From an uncultured Porphyromonadaceae bacterium (GTDB lineage: Bacteria; Bacteroidota; Bacteroidia; Bacteroidales; Barnesiellaceae_A): a DNA stretch of 6,026 nucleotides. This document shows positions 1-5,480 of the stretch, in pieces (the first letter of the stretch is position 1; every line of letters begins with the position of its first letter). The notes under the pieces are model-generated. The model made no database searches. It saw only the letters and a list, made by a program, of their open reading frames with translations, and was not told where the DNA came from. Location: assembly GCA_900542255.1 (NCBI GenBank), contig UQMR01000098.1, forward strand, positions 1-6,026, written 5' to 3'. The position numbers were made by a program, and so were the translations under genes.

Positions 1-557
1 CCGTCTGAATGCAGTATTACATTGATGAGTGTTTGTGGTGCAGGACGCATGGAGCTTATGCTGATAATCTCGGCCGGTACTTCCGGAAGATTTATGCTTA
101 TCGGCTCGCTTTTCTCAGGTATAGTGGCCATGATGCCCGATATTTCTATACCCAATTCGGGTAGTGGCCCGGATGTGTAGCCTGTCGCATCTAATGCTTC
201 TTGCATGCCCGGAAGCATGCTGATGGATTCCAGGAAATTGATGCTTGCATCTTCGAAAGAGGGGGAGATGGGATTTATTTTTACTTCCGGTATGGAGATG
301 GTTGTAGGGGAGTTCCCCTCGAAATGTATGGCGTATTTGCCGTCTCGTACCGTAAGGATGTCGTTTTCTTCGATAAATTCTGTCAGATAGAATTTTGTGG
401 AGTTCCCTACCGGGGCGGTAAGCCCGTTCTCGAAGAGTTGCATGTCGCCCGAGATTTTATTGATGTCGTAGGTGTCATCGCATCCGGTTGTGAGGCATAC
501 AGTGCCTGCGATGAGGAAAAGTGCCACTGTTTTTTTCGTGAGATGTTTTTGTTTCAT
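1..557 (-). CDS. Putative lipoprotein, N-terminal part (3' end outside window)
   Basis: The reverse strand reads open from an ATG at 557 to the left edge, giving the first 185 residues of a longer protein. Residues 1-26 form a lipoprotein signal peptide: a basic start (MKQKHLTKK), a hydrophobic core (VALFLIAGTVCL) and a lipobox ending TTGC, with Cys26 as the lipidated residue. The mature protein begins CDDTYDINK. Acidic residues directly after the cysteine resemble the surface-export signal of Bacteroidota lipoproteins, so an outer-membrane, possibly surface-exposed location is inferred. The rest looks beta-rich, with Pro-Glu-Val segments (IPEVKINPI, LPEVPAEII) that may mark repeated strands. 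I recognise no catalytic motif and assign no function. The start is supported by a TATCTTTG -7 box about 30 bases upstream. The gene is divergent from the small exported protein at 737. Confidence 0.85.
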   Translation of the reverse strand, partial: MKQKHLTKKTVALFLIAGTVCLTTGCDDTYDINKISGDMQLFENGLTAPVGNSTKFYLTEFIEENDILTVRDGKYAIHFEGNSPTTISIPEVKINPISPSFEDASINFLESISMLPGMQEALDATGYTSGPLPELGIEISGIMATIPEKSEPISINLPEVPAEIISISSMRPAPQTLINVILHSD

Positions 558-587
558 TAGTTAGATTGTTAGTGTGTAAAATTTTTG

Positions 588-595
588 CAAAGATA
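588..595 (-). promoter_or_regulatory. -7 box of the left-edge lipoprotein gene
   Basis: Read on the minus strand this is TATCTTTG, an exact match to the Bacteroidota -7 consensus TAnnTTTG. It lies 30 bases before the lipoprotein ATG, which implies a short leader. No good TTTG -33 element is visible at the expected distance; only a T-rich stretch is present there. Confidence 0.65.
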
Positions 596-667
596 GGTCA
601 TTATAAGTGGATATAAAAGGGTGTAGGGCAGTTTTATTTGTCGTGACACGATTATGGGTGGAGTATG

Positions 668-698
668 GTTGCAGATAGCGTGTTTTATTTTATCTTTG
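668..698 (+). promoter_or_regulatory. Promoter of the small exported protein gene
   Basis: GTTG (668-671) and TATCTTTG (691-698) are separated by 19 bases, close to the Bacteroidota arrangement TTTG-N19/21-TAnnTTTG. Transcription would begin near 705, leaving about 30 bases before the ATG at 737. This rules against the in-frame upstream ATG at 665, which would lie before the transcript start. Confidence 0.75.
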
Positions 699-736
699 TC
701 GTATGGCTAGTAACGTCGAATTATAAGTTGATAAGT

Positions 737-1243
737 ATGCGCAAGAGATTATTATACGCAACAGGGGTTGCGATGCTGTCGTTATGTGCCGGCATGTCGG
801 GCGCAAGCGGTGCGGATAGGCGCGTTGTAGCTCCTGACAAAAGCAGCTCGGGTACGGTGGCCGAAACTCCGCCGCCGTTGGTTCTCGACAGTGCGCTCAC
901 ACCGGCTGTCCCCTTTACACCGCTTGCCGTCACGATGTATGGTTATGCCAAGCGGGTGTCTGATGCTCGCGAAACGTTTGTTTTGCGTAATGAGACGCGA
1001 TGTTATCATATTTCGCGAGTGATGGTGAAGATTGTCTATTCTACCCAAGATGGCAAGCCGTTTCATACGCGGGAGGAGCTGGTTGAGTGCGACCTTATGC
1101 CAGGCAGTTCGCGTGTGGTAACGTTAAAGAGTTTCGATACGGCCAAGACCTATTATTACTATTTGAATCCGCCGGTCAGGGCGGCGGGTATCCCTTATAT
1201 GGTGCGGTATGACATATTGCGCTATGATGTGGTAGTAGAGTAG
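737..1243 (+). CDS. Small exported protein of unknown function
   Basis: This encodes 168 residues. An N-terminal signal peptide is visible: MRKR, then a hydrophobic stretch (LLYATGVAMLSLCAGM), with a plausible signal peptidase I site after ASGA (residue 26). A Pro/Ser/Thr-rich linker follows (about 30-65), then one beta-rich domain (about 66-168) with the pattern FVLRNET...VMVKIVYSTQDGK...DLMPGSSRVV. That pattern (a strand, Asn-x-Thr, a long strand, a 'DG' turn, then 'PG') resembles the FxLyD-like folds of secreted bacterial proteins, and I believe similar uncharacterised proteins occur in Bacteroides relatives; this is from memory, not a search. The frame stays open upstream to an ATG at 665, but the promoter box lies inside that extension and its sequence is not signal-like, so 737 is preferred. 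The gene is single and convergent with the nuclease operon. Confidence 0.8.
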   Translation: MRKRLLYATGVAMLSLCAGMSGASGADRRVVAPDKSSSGTVAETPPPLVLDSALTPAVPFTPLAVTMYGYAKRVSDARETFVLRNETRCYHISRVMVKIVYSTQDGKPFHTREELVECDLMPGSSRVVTLKSFDTAKTYYYYLNPPVRAAGIPYMVRYDILRYDVVVE

Positions 1244-1261
1244 GGCTGTTTCTTACATAAG

Positions 1262-1317
1262 AAAAATTATCCGGCCGGGCTGCAACAAATCGAAGGAATC
1301 TGTTGCAGCCCGGCCGG
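1262..1317 (-). terminator. Rho-independent terminator of the nuclease-lipoprotein operon
   Basis: A perfect 17-bp inverted repeat (1271-1287 and 1301-1317, arms CCGGCCGGGCTGCAACA and its complement) encloses a 13-base loop. Read on the minus strand the stem is followed by ATAATTTTTC, a U-rich tail, so it terminates transcription arriving from the lipoprotein stop codon about 85 bases upstream. In the plus direction no T-run follows the stem. The hairpin may still slow polymerase coming from the plus-strand gene, whose stop lies 27 bases before it. Confidence 0.85.
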
Positions 1318-1400
1318 GTCTCTATGAGGGATGCCGCCTGTTGAGTGCCGCGGCTTGCAGACGATGGATGTCAGCAGGCATGAAGCCGGTGCAGAAGGGG

Positions 1401-2123
1401 TCAGAAGGTCTCGGTGACAATGCGTATATCGGAACGCGAGGGCATGGATGCGGTTATCCATAGCTTGCCGCCGCTCACTTTGTCAATCGATACCTTTTCG
1501 CACAAGATATACTCTACGGCACTGTTATTATTGTCGCGCAATGCGATGATACCGTTGTTCAGTGTGCCGCGCACCGAGAAGTCGCCTTCGGCCGAGAGTC
1601 GCAAGAACTGGCCGGTCTCGGTGAAATAGAATCCGTAGGCGGTGGTGTTGTCGTCGCGCTCCCAGCCCGAGGCATCGATGCCTTTCTCGCAAGAGACTTG
1701 CAGTCCCGGTGTCGTCTCGGTATTGAGCGTCTCAGAGAGCCAATTCTCTACACGCGGTGTGGCGTATATGAGGAAGTCTTTCTGGGCTGCGCTGCGCTCG
1801 ATGGTGATTTGACAGGTGAGCGACTCGTCGCCTTTTGTCACGGTCAGTGTGCAGGAGCCTACTTTTACGCCTGTTACCGATATGGTCGCGTCGCTGTTTT
1901 TGGTGCAGGCGGCGTTGCCGTTGTCGGTACTGATGTCGAAATCGGTACCTCCCGAGACGGCAATGATAGCCGTTTCGCTCTCGGCAACGGTGAGGACGTC
2001 GGGGTTTATGGCAAAGAGGTTGGCGTTTATGCCTTTGTCGGGGGTACAGGCAAAAAACAGGGTGAGGCATGTCATGGCAGCGATGAGCCATGTGCATTGT
2101 TTATGGAAGTTGTTGCGATACAT
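1401..2123 (-). CDS. Ig-like-domain lipoprotein, partner of the secreted nuclease
   Basis: This encodes 240 residues. The N-terminus is a lipoprotein signal peptide (hydrophobic LIAAMTCLTLFFAC) with Cys26 as the predicted lipid anchor, placing the protein in the outer membrane or at the surface. Residues about 35-110 read as a bacterial Ig-like (Big_2-type) domain: alternating strands with VSGGTDFDISTDNG and a closing ISVTGVKVGSCTLTVTKGD. Residues about 115-240 form a second, unrecognised domain (IYATPRVENW, YGFYFTETGQFLRL, IIALRDNN, GGKLWITASMPS). No catalytic residues are evident. The ATG lies 14 bases after the stop of the nuclease gene with no promoter or terminator between, so the two are very probably co-transcribed. 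Its role could be binding, anchoring or retention of a substrate at the surface, but this is inference from the pairing. Confidence 0.85.
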   Translation of the reverse strand: MYRNNFHKQCTWLIAAMTCLTLFFACTPDKGINANLFAINPDVLTVAESETAIIAVSGGTDFDISTDNGNAACTKNSDATISVTGVKVGSCTLTVTKGDESLTCQITIERSAAQKDFLIYATPRVENWLSETLNTETTPGLQVSCEKGIDASGWERDDNTTAYGFYFTETGQFLRLSAEGDFSVRGTLNNGIIALRDNNNSAVEYILCEKVSIDKVSGGKLWITASMPSRSDIRIVTETF

Positions 2124-2137
2124 ATTTCGGCTTTGAT

Positions 2138-3505
2138 TTATTCGGTGATTACGACTCTTACTTGTCCCGTTATATGTGCTGTCTTGAAACGGATGGTGTG
2201 GGTGCCGGCGGAGAGGCTCGATGGCGAGAATGTGTTGTCGGCAAGGGGATTATTGTCGATGTACCATGTGACAGCCTCGTTGTTGTTGCGCAGGGCGAGC
2301 AAGATGTCGGGCGATGTTTTGGAGTAACTTGCTTTGAGGTTGTCGACCGATACTACGGCGGGTTCTACCGGCATACACAGGCCGCGTAGCTGTACGATAA
2401 TATCGTCGGGCAGGTCGCCGCATTGCAGGGTCAGTTGGGCTTCATGGAAGCCGTACTCCTGGGGATGGAAGTTTACGAAGAAGGTAGCCCCGGCTCCGCA
2501 AACCTCTTCGGGATAGAGTTGCGTTGGTGTGATGTCGAAGCTGCTGCTGTTGGCCCCGCTTACATACAGGTATATGGGCGAGATGATATATTCGCCTTTT
2601 ACGGTGTATGAAACGGTGTGGCTGCCGCCCATGACCTCACTGCCGCACAGGATTGTAGTACCCGACGTGATGTTGAGTTCGGACGCCGCAGTGGCGGCCC
2701 CGCTGAAATGGAAGGCATACTCGGTGGAGTCGCCCCATATATATTCGGCCAGTTGCGGATAGTCGATAAATGGGTTGCGGTTGTATTGGAAGCTGTAAAC
2801 GGCATTGTTGCGGTCTATCTCCTTTTTGCTCACCGGGTCTTGGCGATGCCATTTGAGCAGCAGAGCTTGCGAGTAGTTGTTGAGTGTGGGATATGTGCCT
2901 GTCGTAAACATATTGGGACCTGCCGATACCCATGTGTAGTCTTGATAGCAGGTGACGAAATACATGTACATGCGCGCGAAGTCGCCTTTGTACTCATCGT
3001 GCGGCTCGAATACGTTGAACGGCATGCCTGTCGCTTTGCCTATGCGCGTGTAACCGTTGTCATACGAGGCAACGCCGTCGACTTCGCCCAGCGCGTAGTT
3101 GGATTTGGCCGAGTTGGCATCGGCGTCGGCCGGTACGAGGTGGTGCAGGTCGAAGGAGGCATCTACTGAGTAGGGGTAGTCGTCGCCCCACCAACTTTTG
3201 GGTACGCTATGCTCGATGTTCATATCGCGATGCGAGCCCGTTGCGGGGAAATAGCGCACTGTGCCCGAATACATATCCCAGATAGAGCCGTCGGGGCGGA
3301 TGTCGCTTTGGCGAAACACCACCCAAGTACCGTTGGCGCCATACTGGATGCGGACGTGTTCTTTGATAAGTTTGTGCAGCTCGGTTTTCAGGTCGCCGCG
3401 GTTGCGCCCCTCGATGTTGTCGGGGTAGTAGTCGCGGGGCATGTCGGCACAGACGGAAGCCGTGTATAGCAGGGCGATGCTTGTCAGTATATTCCGAAGG
3501 TTCAT
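2138..3505 (-). CDS. Secreted endonuclease I family nuclease with Ig-like tail
   Basis: This encodes 455 residues. Residues 1-20 are a signal peptide (NILTSIALLYTA) with a likely cleavage after SVCA, so the enzyme acts in the periplasm or outside. Residues about 30-260 match the endonuclease I family (EndA of E. coli, Vvn of Vibrio), metal-dependent non-specific DNA/RNA nucleases. NIEHSVPKSWW carries the Glu98-His99 pair (metal ligand and general base in this family), DLHHLVPADADANSAKSN supplies Asn131, and GDFAR (174-178) and YNRNPFIDYPQLAEYIW (241-257) are family blocks. After about residue 270 comes a C-terminal extension of roughly 185 residues, beta-rich and Ig-like; EndA has no such tail. 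The frame is open upstream to 3577, but the -7 box at 3544-3551 lies inside that extension, so the ATG at 3505 is chosen. It is first in an operon with the Ig-like lipoprotein. Likely uses are nucleic-acid scavenging or biofilm DNA turnover (inference). Confidence 0.92.
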   Translation of the reverse strand: MNLRNILTSIALLYTASVCADMPRDYYPDNIEGRNRGDLKTELHKLIKEHVRIQYGANGTWVVFRQSDIRPDGSIWDMYSGTVRYFPATGSHRDMNIEHSVPKSWWGDDYPYSVDASFDLHHLVPADADANSAKSNYALGEVDGVASYDNGYTRIGKATGMPFNVFEPHDEYKGDFARMYMYFVTCYQDYTWVSAGPNMFTTGTYPTLNNYSQALLLKWHRQDPVSKKEIDRNNAVYSFQYNRNPFIDYPQLAEYIWGDSTEYAFHFSGAATAASELNITSGTTILCGSEVMGGSHTVSYTVKGEYIISPIYLYVSGANSSSFDITPTQLYPEEVCGAGATFFVNFHPQEYGFHEAQLTLQCGDLPDDIIVQLRGLCMPVEPAVVSVDNLKASYSKTSPDILLALRNNNEAVTWYIDNNPLADNTFSPSSLSAGTHTIRFKTAHITGQVRVVITE

Positions 3506-3543
3506 AATTCTGTTGTCTGATAAGATTCTATATTGAAATCCTG

Positions 3544-3551
3544 CAAAGATA
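3544..3551 (-). promoter_or_regulatory. -7 box of the nuclease operon, overlapping a repeat end
   Basis: The minus strand reads TATCTTTG, a full match to TAnnTTTG, about 38 bases before the nuclease ATG. The first repeat unit begins at 3545, so the box is shared with the repeat end. The -33 region lies inside the repeat and is only T-rich; the nearest TTG is 23 bases upstream, longer than the usual 19-21. The promoter is therefore expected to be weaker than that of metF. Confidence 0.65.
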
Positions 3552-3619
3552 GTGAAAGGCGAGCGTAGAAAAAACAAGCTGGCATGATTTTTTATACCGA
3601 GCCGCCTTCTGTCTTATGT
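3545..3619. repeat. Intergenic hairpin repeat, array A unit 1
   Basis: This 75-base unit begins AAAGATAGTGAAAGGCGAGCG and ends CGAGCCGCC...TCTTATGT. Its ends are imperfectly complementary to each other, so it can fold as a long hairpin. It is about 95% identical to the next unit, differing by three substitutions and one A in a poly-A run. The interior contains an A-run and a T-run around CAAGCTGGCATGA that could pair. It abuts the nuclease promoter. Confidence 0.9.
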
Positions 3620-3693
3620 AAAGATAGTGAAAGGCGAGCGCAGAAAAACAAGCTGGCATGATTTTTTATACCGAGCCGCCTCCTATCTTATGT
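3620..3693. repeat. Intergenic hairpin repeat, array A unit 2
   Basis: This 74-base direct copy of the preceding unit has the same interior and the same ends. The junctions between units read TCTTATGTAAAGATA, a short inverted repeat (TCTT/AAGA core). The -7-like box at its gene-proximal end reads TATCTTTA rather than TATCTTTG, so it lacks the final consensus G. Confidence 0.9.
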
Positions 3694-3767
3694 AAAGATA
3701 GTGAAAGGCGAGCGCAGAGAGGAGCGGTAACGGAGTTTTCGAGTAAGGCTCAGCCCCGAGGCTCCTT
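3694..3767. repeat. Intergenic hairpin repeat, array A unit 3 (variant interior)
   Basis: The first 26 bases match units 1 and 2 (AAAGATAGTGAAAGGCGAGCG then CAGAG), after which the sequence diverges. The interior has GGAGTTTTCGAG, like the GAAGTTTTCAAG of the repeat near metF, and it ends CCGAGGCTCCTTA instead of the TATCTTA end. A short TAAGG/CCTTA pairing could close a hairpin over 3744-3768. It is probably a diverged or chimeric member of the same family. Confidence 0.7.
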
Positions 3768-3843
3768 AATAATTAAAAGGAATACAAGTTATGGCGAAAT
3801 TATGCTTGCAATGGCAGGAGATGCCGATATATGGCATGTTGTG
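3768..3843. other. Unassigned spacer between repeat array and terminator
   Basis: This is a short AT-rich stretch with no credible coding frame, promoter box or RNA gene. The only structure seen is a weak 5-bp inverted repeat (ATGCC...GGCAT). It lies beyond the terminator of the metF operon and before the repeat array, so it may be untranscribed. Confidence 0.5.
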
Positions 3844-3889
3844 AAAAATCTCTGTTGCACAAATAGAGTAAATATCTGTGCAGCAGAGA
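3844..3889 (-). terminator. Rho-independent terminator of the metF-PAS operon
   Basis: TCTCTGTTGCAC (3849-3860) pairs with GTGCAGCAGAGA (3878-3889): 12 positions with one G-U type mismatch and a 17-base loop. On the minus strand the stem is followed directly by TTTTT, as in an intrinsic terminator. It begins about 66 bases after the stop codon of the PAS protein gene. Confidence 0.85.
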
Positions 3890-3955
3890 ATAACTGTTTT
3901 GTCAAGATGGCGGTACGAGCCCGGTTATAGTCGCCTGTGTGCTCGTTGGCGGTTG

Positions 3956-4300
3956 TCAGCGGCGGATGTAGTGGGGCATTTCGTCGGGGATAACCATAGA
4001 GATTTCCACCATGCCGCAAATCTTGCCGTCGACTCTCCAAGGCGTTTGGTATATCATCTTCTTTACGCCCTGTTTTTCTATCGTGTAGGCGTTGGAGTGG
4101 CCTGTGGCGAGCATCTCCTTTATTTTCTCTTGCGAGGCGGCACTGTGACAGTCGAAGAGATTATGACCTATGAGGTCGCCGTGTTTGGCAAAGGTCTCTT
4201 TGGCTTTGTCGTTCATATACACGATGATGCCTTGGGCGTCGCATACGGTGATGGCGCAGTTGGTGGCATCGTACCAGCGGAGTTCGTTTGTGAGTTCCAT
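3956..4300 (-). CDS. Single-domain PAS protein
   Basis: This encodes 114 residues, almost all of them one PAS fold. Residues 15-36 (CAITVCDAQGIIVYMND) give the typical first two strands and the 'N' turn, LIGHNLFDCHS (43-53) is the loop after the helices, and QTPWRVDGKICGMVEIS (85-101) gives the last strands. The Asp-Cys-His segment at 50-52 recalls the 'CHP' motif of the PAS_10/DUF438-type group, where a ligand or haem role is plausible; this is recall plus inference. No output domain, signal peptide or membrane segment exists, so it is a cytosolic stand-alone sensor or adaptor. The ATG at 4300 is preferred over an in-frame TTG at 4324 because the PAS region starts just after it. It is 27 bases downstream of metF with no terminator between, so the genes are probably co-transcribed. 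Confidence 0.85.
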   Translation of the reverse strand: MELTNELRWYDATNCAITVCDAQGIIVYMNDKAKETFAKHGDLIGHNLFDCHSAASQEKIKEMLATGHSNAYTIEKQGVKKMIYQTPWRVDGKICGMVEISMVIPDEMPHYIRR

Positions 4301-4327
4301 AAGTATAATAGCGTAGGGATGCAATCA

Positions 4328-5284
4328 TCAGTATACCGCGCGGGCAACACGGGCAACGCTGCGGGCGGCCATGAGCGAATAGAAGTGTATCGATGGCACT
4401 CCGCTGGCGATGAGTTGGCGGGCCTGCATGGTACACCACTCGACACCCACCTCGGTAGCCTCCTCATTGCTTTTGCATCGTGCCAGCTCGGTGGCGAGCG
4501 GGGTGGGCAGGTCTACGTGGAATATTTTGGGCAGTACGGTGAGCTGCGAGAGGAGATTGATGGGTTTCAGTCCCGGAACGATGGGCACCGTGATGCCGTT
4601 TTCGCGGCAGCGTTTGACAAAAGAGAAATATTTCTCGTTGTCGAAAAACATTTGTGTCACCACATATCCGGCGCCGGCATCGACCTTTTCCCGCAGGCGG
4701 CGTATATCCTCGTCGAGGTTGGGCGCTTCGTCGTGCTTCTCGGGATACCCCGCTACACCATATTCAAACGGATGTGTGACGGGAGCTTCCATTTGAGTGC
4801 CGTCTAAGAGGTATCCTTCGTTGAAACGGTTGATTTGTCGGGCAAGTTCTATGGCGTGGGCATGGCCGCCTTGCATGGGTGTGAATTGCTTCTCGTGCTT
4901 GGCTTTGTCGCCCCGCAAGACCAGCAGGTTGTTGATGCCGAGAAATTGCAGGTCGATAAGAGCATACTCTGTCTCGGTAGCAGTAAATCCGCTGCATATA
5001 AGGTGGGGTATGGCGGTGAGCCCGTAACGGTTTTGTATGGCGGCCGCCACGGCAACGGTGCCCGGGCGCACCCGCTCAGATACGCGGCGGAACAGGCCGT
5101 CGGGCGTATCTTTATAGACCAGCTCGCTGCGGTGCGAGGTGATATTGACGTATGCCGGCTCAAATTCGCGCAGCATGTCGATGGTAGCAAAAGTACGTTC
5201 TATGGAGCTGCCTCGCAGCGGAGGTAATATTTCGAAAGAGAATCCCGTGCGGGTGGGATTTTGCAACAATTCAGTAACAGACAT
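4328..5284 (-). CDS. metF: Methylenetetrahydrofolate reductase
   Basis: MetF is a cytosolic FAD enzyme that reduces 5,10-methylenetetrahydrofolate to 5-methyltetrahydrofolate, the methyl donor for methionine synthesis. The protein has 318 residues, slightly longer than E. coli MetF (about 296), as a single TIM-barrel domain. Recognisable blocks are GFSFEILPP with Glu18 aligning to the catalytic glutamate of E. coli MetF (Glu28), LVLRGDK with Asp126 at the conserved flavin-site aspartate, VAGYPEKH (177-184), TQMFFD with Gln211, VPIVPGLKPIN (233-243) and IHFYSL (299-304). The E. coli-type VTYGA segment is replaced by NITSHRSE (47-54), which I recall as normal for Bacteroidota. An insertion around 145-172 explains the extra length. 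The start sits just below a consensus promoter built into a repeat. No SAM riboswitch-like leader is seen; the leader is only about 20-25 bases. Confidence 0.97.
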   Translation of the reverse strand: MSVTELLQNPTRTGFSFEILPPLRGSSIERTFATIDMLREFEPAYVNITSHRSELVYKDTPDGLFRRVSERVRPGTVAVAAAIQNRYGLTAIPHLICSGFTATETEYALIDLQFLGINNLLVLRGDKAKHEKQFTPMQGGHAHAIELARQINRFNEGYLLDGTQMEAPVTHPFEYGVAGYPEKHDEAPNLDEDIRRLREKVDAGAGYVVTQMFFDNEKYFSFVKRCRENGITVPIVPGLKPINLLSQLTVLPKIFHVDLPTPLATELARCKSNEEATEVGVEWCTMQARQLIASGVPSIHFYSLMAARSVARVARAVY

Positions 5285-5313
5285 TTTCTATGATGAATAT
5301 AAAAGATTTGATG

Positions 5314-5345
5314 CAAAGATACGAAAAGGCGAGCGCAGAGCCAAA
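5314..5345 (-). promoter_or_regulatory. metF promoter, inside repeat unit B1
   Basis: On the minus strand TTTG (5345-5342) is followed after 20 bases by TATCTTTG (5321-5314), an exact match to the Bacteroidota TTTG-N19/21-TAnnTTTG promoter. Apart from the outermost G at 5314, every base of it lies in the repeat unit beginning at 5315. The predicted start of transcription is around 5307, leaving a leader of about 20-25 bases before metF. Confidence 0.8.
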
Positions 5346-5398
5346 CGAAAACGAAGTTTTCAAGTGCGGGCTAAGCCGAGCCGCCTCTTATCTTATGT
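5315..5398. repeat. Intergenic hairpin repeat, array B unit 1
   Basis: This 84-base unit shares the array A ends (AAAGATA...GAAAAGGCGAGCGCAGAG and CCGAGCCGCCTCTTATCTTATGT) but has a different interior. The interior contains GAAAACGAAGTTTTC, a 6-bp hairpin with a three-base loop, and GGCTAAGCCGAG. The end sequences are inverted with respect to each other (AAGATA/TATCTT), so the whole unit can fold. It carries the metF promoter. Confidence 0.88.
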
Positions 5399-5480
5399 AA
5401 AGATAGCGAAAGGCGAGCGCATCGCTCGGCGGAGACGAAGATTTCAGTGCAGGCTAAGCCGAGCCGCCTCCCATTTTATC
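5399..5480. repeat. Intergenic hairpin repeat, array B unit 2
   Basis: This is a direct but diverged copy of unit B1 (start-to-start distance 84 bases). The left end (AAAGATAGCGAAAGGCGAGCG) and the GGCTAAGCCGAGCCGCCTC segment are kept. The interior differs and includes a GAGCG-CAT-CGCTC mini-hairpin. The far end is degraded to CCCATTTTATC, so the terminal TATCTTA is lost. Confidence 0.8.

Noticed and set aside
201..560. Plus-strand open frame of 119 codons opposite the left-edge lipoprotein
   Set aside because: The minus strand has a proper lipoprotein signal, a promoter and an uninterrupted frame to the edge. The plus frame is Cys/Phe-rich noise.
1322..1381. Minus-strand 19-codon mini-ORF between the lipoprotein stop and the terminator
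   Set aside because: It is too short to judge and has no start context. It is more likely ordinary 3' untranslated sequence.
1698..2327. Plus-strand open frame of 209 codons opposite the lipoprotein and nuclease ends
   Set aside because: It is a mirror of the minus-strand coding periodicity with no recognisable motif, signal peptide or promoter.
3545..3767. CRISPR array
   Set aside because: The whole 75-base units repeat with no alternating short repeats and unique spacers, there are only three units, and no cas gene is near.
3768..3843. tRNA or small RNA gene
   Set aside because: No cloverleaf, no T-loop-like GTTCRANNC sequence and no promoter box were found; only a weak 5-bp inverted repeat is present.
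3878..4807. Plus-strand open frame of 309 codons
   Set aside because: It is antisense to both the PAS protein and metF, whose family motifs are unmistakable on the other strand. It has no promoter or recognisable product.
5285..5313. SAM or cobalamin riboswitch controlling metF
   Set aside because: The predicted leader is only about 20-25 bases, too short for either riboswitch, and upstream lie only repeats.
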